A stretch of DNA of 64,000 bases from Sphingobacterium faecium (GTDB taxonomy: Bacteria; Bacteroidota; Bacteroidia; Sphingobacteriales; Sphingobacteriaceae). Where the stretch lies: positions 248,001 through 312,000 of the forward strand of contig NZ_QBKH01000001.1 in the NCBI RefSeq assembly GCF_003054045.1, read 5' to 3'. Made by a program: the position numbers and the translations under genes. Position 1 is the first letter of the stretch, and the number at the start of each line of letters is the position of its first letter. Shown piece by piece: positions 27,449-34,937 of this stretch. The notes under the pieces are model-generated. The model did no database searches, was not told the DNA's origin, and saw nothing but the letters and a program-made list of their open reading frames with translations.

Positions 27449-28654
27449 ATGAAATTACGATACTATTATATTCTCCCGATGATCATGTTGCTCTGCTTGG
27501 CTGAAAGCGGAAGTGCACAAAAAAAGAAAGTGAAAAAAGCGACAAAAAAGGAGATCCTGAAACCGGTTAAAAAAGAAAGCGAACCACCCGTTGTGATGGA
27601 AAAAATAACAGATTCCATTTTTGAAGAAATCCCTCCGATGATTGCATATCCTATAAAAAGTCAGGATCTAGAAGATGATATAGCAGATGCTGCTAAACCC
27701 GCCCGTGAGAAAAAATCTTATGATAAACCTTTTCAGTTTTGGCCATCTATTGATACGGTGATCCACGAAGATGCACAGACCTATTTGGAAAAGAGAAGAT
27801 CATCCTGGAAAAACTACAGTACAGGTAAACCCTCATCTATCCATAAACCCGTGTTGAAGTCTGTAAATGAACTGTGCTACATATTGGAGAATAATAAAAT
27901 GGATACGGTACGTTATTATGGTGATGGGTGGAATGAACGTAAAGTATATGATAGCAACGGCAATCTGACTCATCTGTATATTATTTTTGAGGACGAGAAG
28001 ACGAAGCAAGATAGCGCTTATCTCACTACTCAGTATTTTTACGATGGAGATCAATTAAAACTCAAATCATATTATTGGTGGGAGACAGGTCAAAAAGAAG
28101 CGGAAGAAGAACTAGAATATAATGACAAAGGACAACTTTGGAAAGTATACTACACTTCGTTAGATAAAAATGGAGATGAAATCATAGAGGAGGGGCGAGG
28201 CTTTCGGACGCTTTATAAATACGAAGATCAGCTCCAGATTGAAGAAAATTATGAGCGTCTGGAAGATGCGATGAATGAGTATGTCTTAAATGAAACCATC
28301 TATAAAACACTTGGCAAAGGTGGAGTCGTCGTTGAAAGTAAAAAAATAGCATGGCCAGAGGAAACTCCAGCTACGATGACCACTTATCAGTACGATACCA
28401 ACGGAAACAAAATTTTTTCGGGAGATCAAGAATCTTCTTACACCTACCAATATAATGAATATGGCGATGTTGTCAAGTCAATTTACAAAACCGCAGATCC
28501 CAGTTCCAGTAGTACCACGACCTATACTTATACCTATGATCAGCATCACAATTGGTTGACGCGAGAAGAGGTCAATATGGACAAGGATCAGGATACGACA
28601 ACAGAAAAAGTTTATTTATGGAAGCGCGAGCTATCTTATCATGATAAAGATTAG
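27449..28654 (+). CDS. Exported protein with degenerate YD/RHS-like repeats
   Basis: About 401 residues from the ATG at 27449, which gives a clean signal peptide (MKLRYYYILPMIMLLCLAES...SAQ). An in-frame TTG at 27398 would add 17 residues and is less likely. After a Lys-rich stretch the second half contains strand-turn units such as YDSNGNLTHLYI, YNDKGQLWKVYY, YDTNGNKIFSG and YNEYGDVVKSIY, spaced unevenly, which resemble YD (RHS-type) repeats. It is likely an envelope protein. No toxin or enzyme domain is seen. Its stop lies 3 bp from the convergent patatin gene. Confidence 0.75.
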   Translation: MKLRYYYILPMIMLLCLAESGSAQKKKVKKATKKEILKPVKKESEPPVVMEKITDSIFEEIPPMIAYPIKSQDLEDDIADAAKPAREKKSYDKPFQFWPSIDTVIHEDAQTYLEKRRSSWKNYSTGKPSSIHKPVLKSVNELCYILENNKMDTVRYYGDGWNERKVYDSNGNLTHLYIIFEDEKTKQDSAYLTTQYFYDGDQLKLKSYYWWETGQKEAEEELEYNDKGQLWKVYYTSLDKNGDEIIEEGRGFRTLYKYEDQLQIEENYERLEDAMNEYVLNETIYKTLGKGGVVVESKKIAWPEETPATMTTYQYDTNGNKIFSGDQESSYTYQYNEYGDVVKSIYKTADPSSSSTTTYTYTYDQHHNWLTREEVNMDKDQDTTTEKVYLWKRELSYHDKD

Positions 28655-28657
28655 TTG

Positions 28658-29440
28658 TTAACCGACCTCTTTTTGGAGGTCTACAAATTCCTTTTCAAAT
28701 TCTTTAGCATAGTTATATCCAAACTGGTAGATCTGATCCACTTTACTGGTGTCAAATGTTTTAAACTGATTGATATCCTCCGGCTGTAAGAATATATCGC
28801 AATCACCAGGAGCTTCAGCCCTAATATTGGAGGTCGTGATCCGGATGATACGTTCCACAATCTGTTTGTAGTTGAGTCTACCTTCGGAACGGTTGACCGG
28901 ATTGACATTGATGCCGATACTTTTGTTGCAGGTCGCTTTGATCTGCTCCACTGGAAAGTTATTCACTATTCCGCCATCACAAAGGAAACGGTTGTTTTTA
29001 TAAGCTACCGGTTGAAATACCAAAGGAAAACAGCAAGAAGATTTAACCGCAAAAGATAGTGAACCTTGATTGAAGATCAGTGACTCCGCATTGGTTAAAT
29101 CCGTAACGGCAACATATAACGGCATTTTTAAGCCTTCGAAACTGTCGTGAGGAATATACTTTTTAATGATTTTTTCAAAAATATCTGCACTAAACAGTCC
29201 ATCCGTTCTAATAGAAAAGTCAGAATAGGTGAAAAATTTTTCTAGTTTTACCAATTCCAATATCTCTAGCGGAGCGTATCCTTCTGCTATAAAAGCACCA
29301 ACCAAAGCGCCAGCGCTTGCGCCCGATATCGCATGAAGTTGTATATCCAATTCCTTCAGATATTGCAGTATGCCCAAATGCGCGATTCCTCTGAAACCAC
29401 CACCAGATAGTGTAATTCCTATTTTGTTATTTACAATCAT
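28658..29440 (-). CDS. Patatin-like phospholipase
   Basis: 260 residues. The oxyanion hole is GGGFRGIAH (13-21), the nucleophile Ser42 is in GASAG and the dyad Asp155 is in DGGIVNN, giving a complete Ser-Asp lipid acyl hydrolase. It lacks a signal peptide and is probably cytosolic. It runs convergent to the YD-repeat gene with 3 bp between stops. The hairpin GACCTC/GAGGTC at 28663-28680 lies inside its last codons and might terminate the opposing transcript. Confidence 0.93.
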   Translation of the reverse strand: MIVNNKIGITLSGGGFRGIAHLGILQYLKELDIQLHAISGASAGALVGAFIAEGYAPLEILELVKLEKFFTYSDFSIRTDGLFSADIFEKIIKKYIPHDSFEGLKMPLYVAVTDLTNAESLIFNQGSLSFAVKSSCCFPLVFQPVAYKNNRFLCDGGIVNNFPVEQIKATCNKSIGINVNPVNRSEGRLNYKQIVERIIRITTSNIRAEAPGDCDIFLQPEDINQFKTFDTSKVDQIYQFGYNYAKEFEKEFVDLQKEVG

Positions 29441-29734
29441 TTCAATTTTTTGTAAGAATATCTATTTTAACACACCATCTTCGCAACATTTTTTCTCCGT
29501 TATCGGATTGATGGCTTTAAAATCAAATTTAAGTTTATTCGGTCAAATAACCAGTAAGTTATAGGGTTTAAATATCGACTGAACTTGGGTGTTACTTGAC
29601 TACACAGTAGCATTAGTGCTTTGTTAAGAAGATAAAATCAAATTCCTCATAGCAGATATTTATTTATATTCTGGTTTCCCGTATAATTTGTTATAATATT
29701 TAACTGTATCTTAATGAAATTTTTAACTTATAGA

Positions 29735-30454
29735 ATGAATATGAAAAAATTATTACTATTGTTTTTAGCGGTAGGTACATTAGTGAGTTGCAGTAAAAGT
29801 GAAGACTCCAATCCTGAATTTAAAATTAACCAAAAAGAAGTTAAACTAAATTATGATGGTAGTTTCAACTTTAAGGTGGAGAATGCTTCCAATGTTTCTT
29901 GGACATCATCTGATGAATTTGTGGGTACAATTGGTTCAGATGGTAAATTTGAGGCGAAACATATCGGAGAAGTGACTATTACGGGAAAAGTAGGTGGTAG
30001 CTCAGTTTCAGCCAAAGTTGTCGTTGAGCCATACATTACAGGCGTTGTGGAGCCATTTTTTGATTTTACAAAAGGAGCTTCTAGCGTAAAATCTTATGAG
30101 AAAAGAAAACTCATATCGGAAACATCAACATTTATTTATTATAGTGATGCAAGTAAATATGTTACAAACTCTCTTTATAGTTTAGAAGGTGGTGTTCTGA
30201 AAAGCTCAGCATTAATGTTTGTCTCATCAAGTGCTGAAAATGTGGTAAAATTTTATGGTGAAAGATATAAATTTGACGGTTATGAGGATAAAATTGGCTT
30301 TTTCACAAGTAAAGATGCGAAAATCATGGTAGGAGTTACTGTAGATGCTAACTTAGGATTAGTCGCTCTTTATATGCCTAATACTTCAAAGAATAAGGCT
30401 TCCATAAAAATGGCTAGCAAGGATTATCATTCGGTTGTTAAAAATATTAAATAG
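29735..30454 (+). CDS. Lipoprotein with bacterial Ig-like domain
   Basis: About 239 residues from the ATG at 29735 (an ATG 7 codons upstream at 29714 and another 2 codons downstream are possible). The signal peptide MNMKKLLLLFLAVGTLVSC ends in an SPII lipobox. Residues about 30-95 look like a Big_2-type Ig fold (KEVKLNYDGSFNF...WTSSDEFVGTIGSDGKFEAKHIGEVTITGK). The C-terminal 140 residues are unassigned. Isolated gene with a terminator directly after it. Confidence 0.8.
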   Translation: MNMKKLLLLFLAVGTLVSCSKSEDSNPEFKINQKEVKLNYDGSFNFKVENASNVSWTSSDEFVGTIGSDGKFEAKHIGEVTITGKVGGSSVSAKVVVEPYITGVVEPFFDFTKGASSVKSYEKRKLISETSTFIYYSDASKYVTNSLYSLEGGVLKSSALMFVSSSAENVVKFYGERYKFDGYEDKIGFFTSKDAKIMVGVTVDANLGLVALYMPNTSKNKASIKMASKDYHSVVKNIK

Positions 30455-30479
30455 TCGAATTGAAATTTTTATTTTAACA

Positions 30480-30512
30480 AAAATCCTTACATCGTACTGT
30501 AAGGATTTTTTT
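30480..30512 (+). terminator. Rho-independent terminator after Ig-like lipoprotein
   Basis: The stem AAAATCCTTAC/GTAAGGATTTT with an 8-nt loop is followed by a run of T. Confidence 0.9.
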
Positions 30513-30695
30513 ATGTTAACCTATTTATATAGGGAGAGAAAACCAATATTGTACTTCCAAGATGGTGCGATTAAAGGAGAGCTGTTAAATAAAAAGTAGC
30601 TGATATCACCTAAAAACCCTATCCCTAAAAACACTTCCAAAAATAATGTTGTGCAAGCAACTAACGTGTGATTTATCAGTCAAAATTCCTTCGGT

Positions 30696-31587
30696 AAATA
30701 TTCACCTGCTACACGATAATTCCCCGAAGATGAGCCGAACAAAATTCGAGCAGGAGCAGTAGACCAGAATCCAGCGGACAAAATACTCACCTTTTCCTAA
30801 CCAACTTCGCCCCATCTTCTAGGTCGCTTCGAGTGGGATCCGAGGCGGCTTCGACTGGGCTTCGAGTGAGCGTGCATGAAAAGTCGAAGCCCGCTCGAAG
30901 CGGACTCAGGTGGAGGTAGAACAAGTCTAGAAGAAAGGTCGAAAAAAGGTCGAAGAAATGCAGTAAAATATCAAATGGATGTTTTGGAGCAGTTTTTGGC
31001 AGCGACCAGATCCATACCAGCTCCTAAGTAGATTCGGACACTGTTTTACCGAAAGCCGTCTGTACACCGCTTCTGCACCGCGTATTTCCCGTCTCTGACC
31101 CGGGAAATGGACGGTGCAGGGACTGTGCAACTGCGGTGCAGGGACTGGGAAGTTTAAAACAAGGTACGAACAAGGTTAAAACAAGGTACGAATCAGATCC
31201 AAATAGCCTGAACATCCTTGCTGTTGATTTTGAAGGAAAATAAGGCTTTCAAATTGGCCAAGAGTGTACCGTTAGTGTACGGGTTATTCACGGGGAGTGT
31301 ACCAATGCTGTACCGAGAGTGTACTAAGAAGGTACCAAAGAGCTACTAAAAAGGTACCAAATAGCTACTCAGTTCAGTAGCTTGATTGAAGATCAAAAGG
31401 CTCAGCCTAGACCAGCACGGGAACAAGGTGGTTCATGTATCTCCCAAGCATCCGTAGTGCATATGCTAAGCAATGGTCAAGTATGGATAGTGCGTAAAAC
31501 ATTACCTGTTGATAAAGTATCAACGCACTATCCACGCTTCATCTTGCTTCATTCATACTTGACCTACATTTCAAATGTGTTTTATCT
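30696..31587. repeat. Degenerate tandem array with an 11-bp period in constant phase
   Basis: About 80 consecutive 11-bp units can be written from 30696 to 31587 with no visible insertion or deletion. Neighbouring units resemble each other and the motif drifts along the array. At 30828-30959 units read like TTCGAGTGGGA, TTCGACTGGGC, CTCGAAGCGGA, GTCGAAGAAAT. At 31059-31102 they end in ACCG or CCCG. At 31114-31190 they read GTGCAGGGACT and AACAAGGTACG. At 31257-31377 they read ACCGAGAGTGT and ACTAAAAAGGT. At 31444-31498 they carry AAGC or GTGC at positions 3-6. Hand-counted identity between adjacent units is 64/110 at 31257-31377 and 71/132 at 30828-30970, about twice chance. Parts are less clear (30751-30800, 31191-31256). 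The region is GC-richer than its flanks, has no plausible reading frame, and 11 is not a codon multiple. Confidence 0.85.
31475..31564. repeat. Nested inverted repeats at the 3' end of the 11-bp array
   Basis: The outer arms GGTCAAGTATG (31475-31485) and CATACTTGACC (31554-31564) and the inner arms GGATAGTGCGT (31485-31495) and ACGCACTATCC (31523-31533) are each perfect 11-bp complements. A third small hairpin TTGATA-AAG-TATCAA (31509-31523) sits in the loop. The arms follow the 11-bp phase of the array. The fold would be a long stem with a 20-nt bulge on the 3' side, either as RNA or as a cruciform. Confidence 0.8.
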
Positions 31588-32348
31588 TAAATAAGGCGTT
31601 TTAAGTCCTTAAGTTTCTTTTTCCATACTCTAGTGTGTTTTTGTAGGGATTATCTTTTAAATCGCTTAAAATGACTCTCAAATGAAAGGAAATTAGGTGG
31701 TCATCATGATTGAATGAAAGGATTGGTGATTCGATATTCAGTTAAGATATCTGTTGTGTAGCTCAGCAATGAGTCTAAGATTGACCGATTTGGATTAAAG
31801 AATTTAAATGCCTGAATATACTTAAATAATATTATTGCCTAGGCAACTAAATACTTTAAATGGTCCGGTAAAAAAAGTGATATCTATAGCCTCCGAGCAA
31901 TTCTTTAAGAAATTTCCAGTGGGAGTTTTGTACACATTTGCAAATAGTATCTATAATCTTAAAGCCTGCCAAGTTCTAGAAAGATTGAAGGATATCATTG
32001 AGTTGGTATTTTTTAATAATCGCAAAACTGGCTGCCGAATAAAGAAAAATATAAAAATGTCTCTAATTTCTAGTTATAGTTCCAAATCATCTTTTCAATA
32101 CAAGTACACATGTGATTTTTATGTTAAGTGTGTTCGTTCGTATGGCACTCTGCTAAAAAAATCTTTCAGTAGTTTGTATGATATTTAGTTCATTCTCTTC
32201 CATCAATTCATGTTTTCATACAAGTTTTTACAATTTCTTTTTCTCGTTGGTATTTTGTGCTATCATACGAGAATAATATCAATTAATCCTACGGCTAACC
32301 GTAGCTTTTAAATATTTGTATTTGATAGGTTTGCCAAAATTTTAAACT
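31588..32348. other. Region without a convincing gene
   Basis: AT-rich. It holds a 12-bp palindrome TTGCCTAGGCAA at 31835-31846, a small hairpin CTACGG-CTAA-CCGTAG at 32289-32304 and a TAGGTTTG box at 32326-32333 that could be the -7 element of the following lipoprotein gene. A 117-codon frame from a TTG at 31835 has no protein-like features. Confidence 0.5.
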
Positions 32349-32726
32349 ATGTATACAATATTACGATCAGTTTTACTTGTATTATCACTTACTTCTTGTA
32401 CCAGTTATAAGTATGCAACAGAGGGTAATACACAAAAGAGTAACCTCACCATGGGTACTGTAAAAAGCAAGGTAATTAAAGGGCAAACCACACAAGATGA
32501 AATCATGAAGTTGTTTGGTTCTCCGAATTTGGTTTCTAAAAACAAATTGAATAAGGAGGTTTGGAGTTATAATCGAATGTCTGTTGAGAATAAAGCTGGA
32601 TCTACAGATTTTTTTGCAGGGCAGCGTGCTAGCCAAAGTAGTAGTAGTAAATCTTTTGATCTCATCATCACGTTTGATGAGCATGATGTTGTCGCCGATT
32701 ATTCAGTCGTATCCACCGCATATTAA
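32349..32726 (+). CDS. BamE/SmpA-like lipoprotein
   Basis: 125 residues. The short signal MYTILRSVLLVLSLTSC ends in an SPII lipobox. The region KVIKGQTTQDEIMKLFGSPNLVSKNKLNKEVWSYNRM has the pattern of the SmpA/OmlA (BamE) fold: a helix-starting GQT, the GSP turn and a Trp-Tyr strand. BamE itself helps insert outer-membrane proteins, but many small lipoproteins share the fold, so the role is uncertain. It is followed after 19 bp by a second lipoprotein gene and probably forms an operon with it. Confidence 0.8.
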   Translation: MYTILRSVLLVLSLTSCTSYKYATEGNTQKSNLTMGTVKSKVIKGQTTQDEIMKLFGSPNLVSKNKLNKEVWSYNRMSVENKAGSTDFFAGQRASQSSSSKSFDLIITFDEHDVVADYSVVSTAY

Positions 32727-32745
32727 CTTTTAGAATTATATTGAA

Positions 32746-33243
32746 ATGAAAAAAACGACAGTATTGTTATGTTTTATCGCATTGTTGAGTTCATGCGCTA
32801 CTCAAATGGTAACTAAATCACCTGCTGAAGTAAAAATGATGACAACGAAACAATTTGAATCTGGTCAAGATTTGATATTTAAGTCCATTATTAGCTTGCT
32901 ACAGTCGGAGAGTTATATTGTGGACCGTGCTGATAAAGAAACGGGTCTAATCAATGCGAGTAAGAGAATTGAAAATAAAAATGCTGCATCACAGCGCTTT
33001 TGGACTGGTTCTTCTAAAGATGCTAACACTTCTAAAGCTATGTTTTATGTGGAGGCCGTTAATGATGATGTGACGGAGGTTAAGATCTCGATGTATGAAG
33101 GAAGCGAATCCAGTAAAAGTGGCTATTGGCGGCAAGTGAATAAGGATAGTAAGGAGCAAATGATCTATGAGCCTCGTGTTTATCAGGAATGGTTCCAGAG
33201 CCTCCAGGCTGAGGTGGAGCGAAGAAAAGCACTGGGTAGATAA
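32746..33243 (+). CDS. Small lipoprotein of unknown function
   Basis: 165 residues with SPII signal MKKTTVLLCFIALLSSC. The rest contains a motif ESYIVDRADKETGLINASK, similar to envelope lipoproteins with a two-layer alpha/beta fold that compare old and new variants, but I cannot name a family. It is co-directional with the BamE-like gene (19 bp). A 20-bp perfect inverted repeat lies 34 bp downstream. Confidence 0.75.
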   Translation: MKKTTVLLCFIALLSSCATQMVTKSPAEVKMMTTKQFESGQDLIFKSIISLLQSESYIVDRADKETGLINASKRIENKNAASQRFWTGSSKDANTSKAMFYVEAVNDDVTEVKISMYEGSESSKSGYWRQVNKDSKEQMIYEPRVYQEWFQSLQAEVERRKALGR

Positions 33244-33276
33244 GTTTCACAATCAGTGATAAAGTGAATACCGATT

Positions 33277-33318
33277 TTAAATTCAATTTTGCAACGCCCG
33301 TTGCAAAATTGAATTTAA
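33277..33318. terminator. Perfect 20-bp inverted repeat between convergent genes
   Basis: The arms TTAAATTCAATTTTGCAACG and the exact complement are separated by only 2 bp. It probably acts as a bidirectional terminator, although the T-run is interrupted. Confidence 0.75.
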
Positions 33319-33344
33319 TCATTTAAAATGATGTTAATAATTCT

Positions 33345-33593
33345 TTATCTATCTTCTTTCAATTTCTTCACTTCACTGGCAAGATCTAATACCGCTTTGC
33401 TTAATGCTGCAATGGATTGGGTCTTGATGCGGTCTTCTTCAATAAATTTTTCTAATAGTGCGAGCAGTTTGTCTGACCCATCAGAATTAAATGTTGGTTG
33501 GGTATGCTGACTAGAATTGGTAGATTGGTCGCTAAATAAACCATAGAACCCTATTTTGGTATCAAAGTGTTGCGTGTCTATAAGCCCTACCAT
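33345..33593 (-). CDS. Small protein with C-terminal coiled coil, possibly a gene remnant
   Basis: 82 residues from the ATG at 33593. The second half (LLALLEKFIEEDRIKTQSIAALSKAVLDLASEVKKL in outline) is a strong amphipathic helix or coiled coil. The frame is open for another 12 codons upstream to a stop and reads protein-like (RLADLLLSEALA), so the true start may be a TTG upstream, or this may be the tail of a decayed gene such as a regulator. No family recognised. Confidence 0.45.
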   Translation of the reverse strand: MVGLIDTQHFDTKIGFYGLFSDQSTNSSQHTQPTFNSDGSDKLLALLEKFIEEDRIKTQSIAALSKAVLDLASEVKKLKEDR

Positions 33594-34005
33594 AAATAGC
33601 TAATGCTTCGGAAAGAAGCAAATCTGCTAACCTCTTTTACGATTTTTTAAATAGGAGCTTGTCATAAAAAGCGCTTTGTAATACCTGCCGGTAAATCAGA
33701 ATGTTCGTTGTTGGAATCTAATTTTGTATACCATGTTTCGTGTATATCTATTTAAAGTGTGGTACATGCAGATATTTCTGGTATATCTTCTAATTATAGC
33801 TCACGATAAATTTTGCAGCATATCTACCCCCAATGCCTTATTAAACAATCTAAGCAGCAGGAAAAATCTTCCACACAGCACAAAAAACCAATACTTACAG
33901 CTCACTAAAAATGGTCTATTTTACGTGAAAATAATCATATCGTAATTTTATTGATCAAATAATCAGTTGCTTGCATTTTTATTTAATGATTTTTCATGAG
34001 GACTA
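33594..34005. other. Gene-poor stretch upstream of the GLPGLI gene
   Basis: AT-rich. On the minus strand a short open stretch ending near 33800 reads like the C-terminal end of a protein (LFNKALGVDMLQNLS then stop), without a start. It may be a relic. A small hairpin GCTTC-GGAAA-GAAGC lies at 33604-33618. Confidence 0.4.
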
Positions 34006-34035
34006 TTTGTTAATTACGAATATTTCGTAAGTTTA
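34006..34035 (+). promoter_or_regulatory. Promoter with embedded palindromic operator before the GLPGLI gene
   Basis: TTTG at 34006-34009 and TAAGTTTA at 34028-34035, 18 bp apart, approximate the Bacteroidota promoter. Between them lies the perfect palindrome TTACGAA-TAT-TTCGTAA (34014-34030), with a further half-site AATCGTAAA downstream. This is the placement expected of a repressor site. The cognate regulator is not identified. Confidence 0.55.
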
Positions 34036-34054
34036 CAAACAAATCGTAAACATT

Positions 34055-34936
34055 ATGAAAAAGATCTTACTAACCGTATTGATATCAGTCAGTTTTATGG
34101 CTGTTAAAGCACAAGAAAAGGCAATCGCCAAAGTGCATTACATATTCAAGCATGTCAATGACACGACACAAAGAGATAAGCATACCCGTGATGAAGTAGT
34201 TACTTATTTAGGTCAGCAAACAAGTTATTATACCAGTTATTCAACGACCAGAATGCAGGAGCAAACCACAAAAATGCTTTCAGCTCCAGATTTTGACGGT
34301 AATTTAGTGATCTCGAGATCGACCAGTGGCATCAAAGAATCTTTTCTACTCGAACCTGCTAAATCCCAGATGGTAGAAGTGAAGCGTGTTGCTTCAGATG
34401 AGTTTTTATTGGAGACAACCTATCCTAAACAAGATTGGAATATAGCCGATGAAACAAAAGTAATAGGTGGATATACCTGTCAAAAAGCCACCACCACTTT
34501 TGCAGGTCGACATTATACCGCTTGGTTTACAACCGATATTCCGTTTTCTTTTGGACCTTGGAAATTACACGGTTTGCCAGGACTTATTCTAGCCGCAAAG
34601 GATGATAAGAATGAGGTGGATTTTGAATATTCAGGTTTTGATAAATTGGCGGCTGATGTCCAAGTGACCATTGGAACTCCCGCAAAGGCTATTTTGTCGA
34701 CAAAAGATGAAGTCGAAAAATTAGAAAAAGCATTTAAGGCAAATCCCAATGCCTATATGCAATCGAAATCAAATATGAGATCTGCAAGCCCAGGTGTTTT
34801 TATCAGTAGCGGAGGTAGTGCCACTTCATCTTCCTCAGCTATAGATCCATCAAAAATTAAATCCATGTCCATTAAAAATGACGATAATTATAAACCTTCT
34901 TCGGTCACGAATAATCCTTTAGAATTAAAACCATAG
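34055..34936 (+). CDS. GLPGLI family protein
   Basis: 293 residues with signal peptide (1-20, ending VKAQ). The defining motif GLPGLI is at residues 173-178 inside FGPWKLHGLPGLILAAKD, preceded by IGGYTCQKATTTF and YTAWFTTDIP. This Bacteroidota-specific family is exported and has no known reaction. It is usually encoded next to an outer-membrane receptor-like protein, as here: the next ORF begins one base after its stop. The tail (about 235-293) is Ser/Pro-rich and low in complexity. Confidence 0.92.
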   Translation: MKKILLTVLISVSFMAVKAQEKAIAKVHYIFKHVNDTTQRDKHTRDEVVTYLGQQTSYYTSYSTTRMQEQTTKMLSAPDFDGNLVISRSTSGIKESFLLEPAKSQMVEVKRVASDEFLLETTYPKQDWNIADETKVIGGYTCQKATTTFAGRHYTAWFTTDIPFSFGPWKLHGLPGLILAAKDDKNEVDFEYSGFDKLAADVQVTIGTPAKAILSTKDEVEKLEKAFKANPNAYMQSKSNMRSASPGVFISSGGSATSSSSAIDPSKIKSMSIKNDDNYKPSSVTNNPLELKP

Positions 34937-34937
34937 T

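Noticed and set aside
30696..31587. CRISPR array
   Set aside because: Units are 11 bp, degenerate and contiguous, with no constant repeats or spacers, and no cas genes are present.
30927..31594. Short frames inside the 11-bp array (67, 63 and 70 codons)
   Set aside because: They arise by chance in a non-triplet periodic sequence and share no common frame.
31835..32188. 117-codon frame from a TTG
   Set aside because: Poor start, Ser/Lys/Phe-rich low-information sequence, no ribosome site and no family resemblance.
33724..33945. 73-codon plus-strand frame
   Set aside because: No protein-like features, and the minus strand reads more protein-like at its end.
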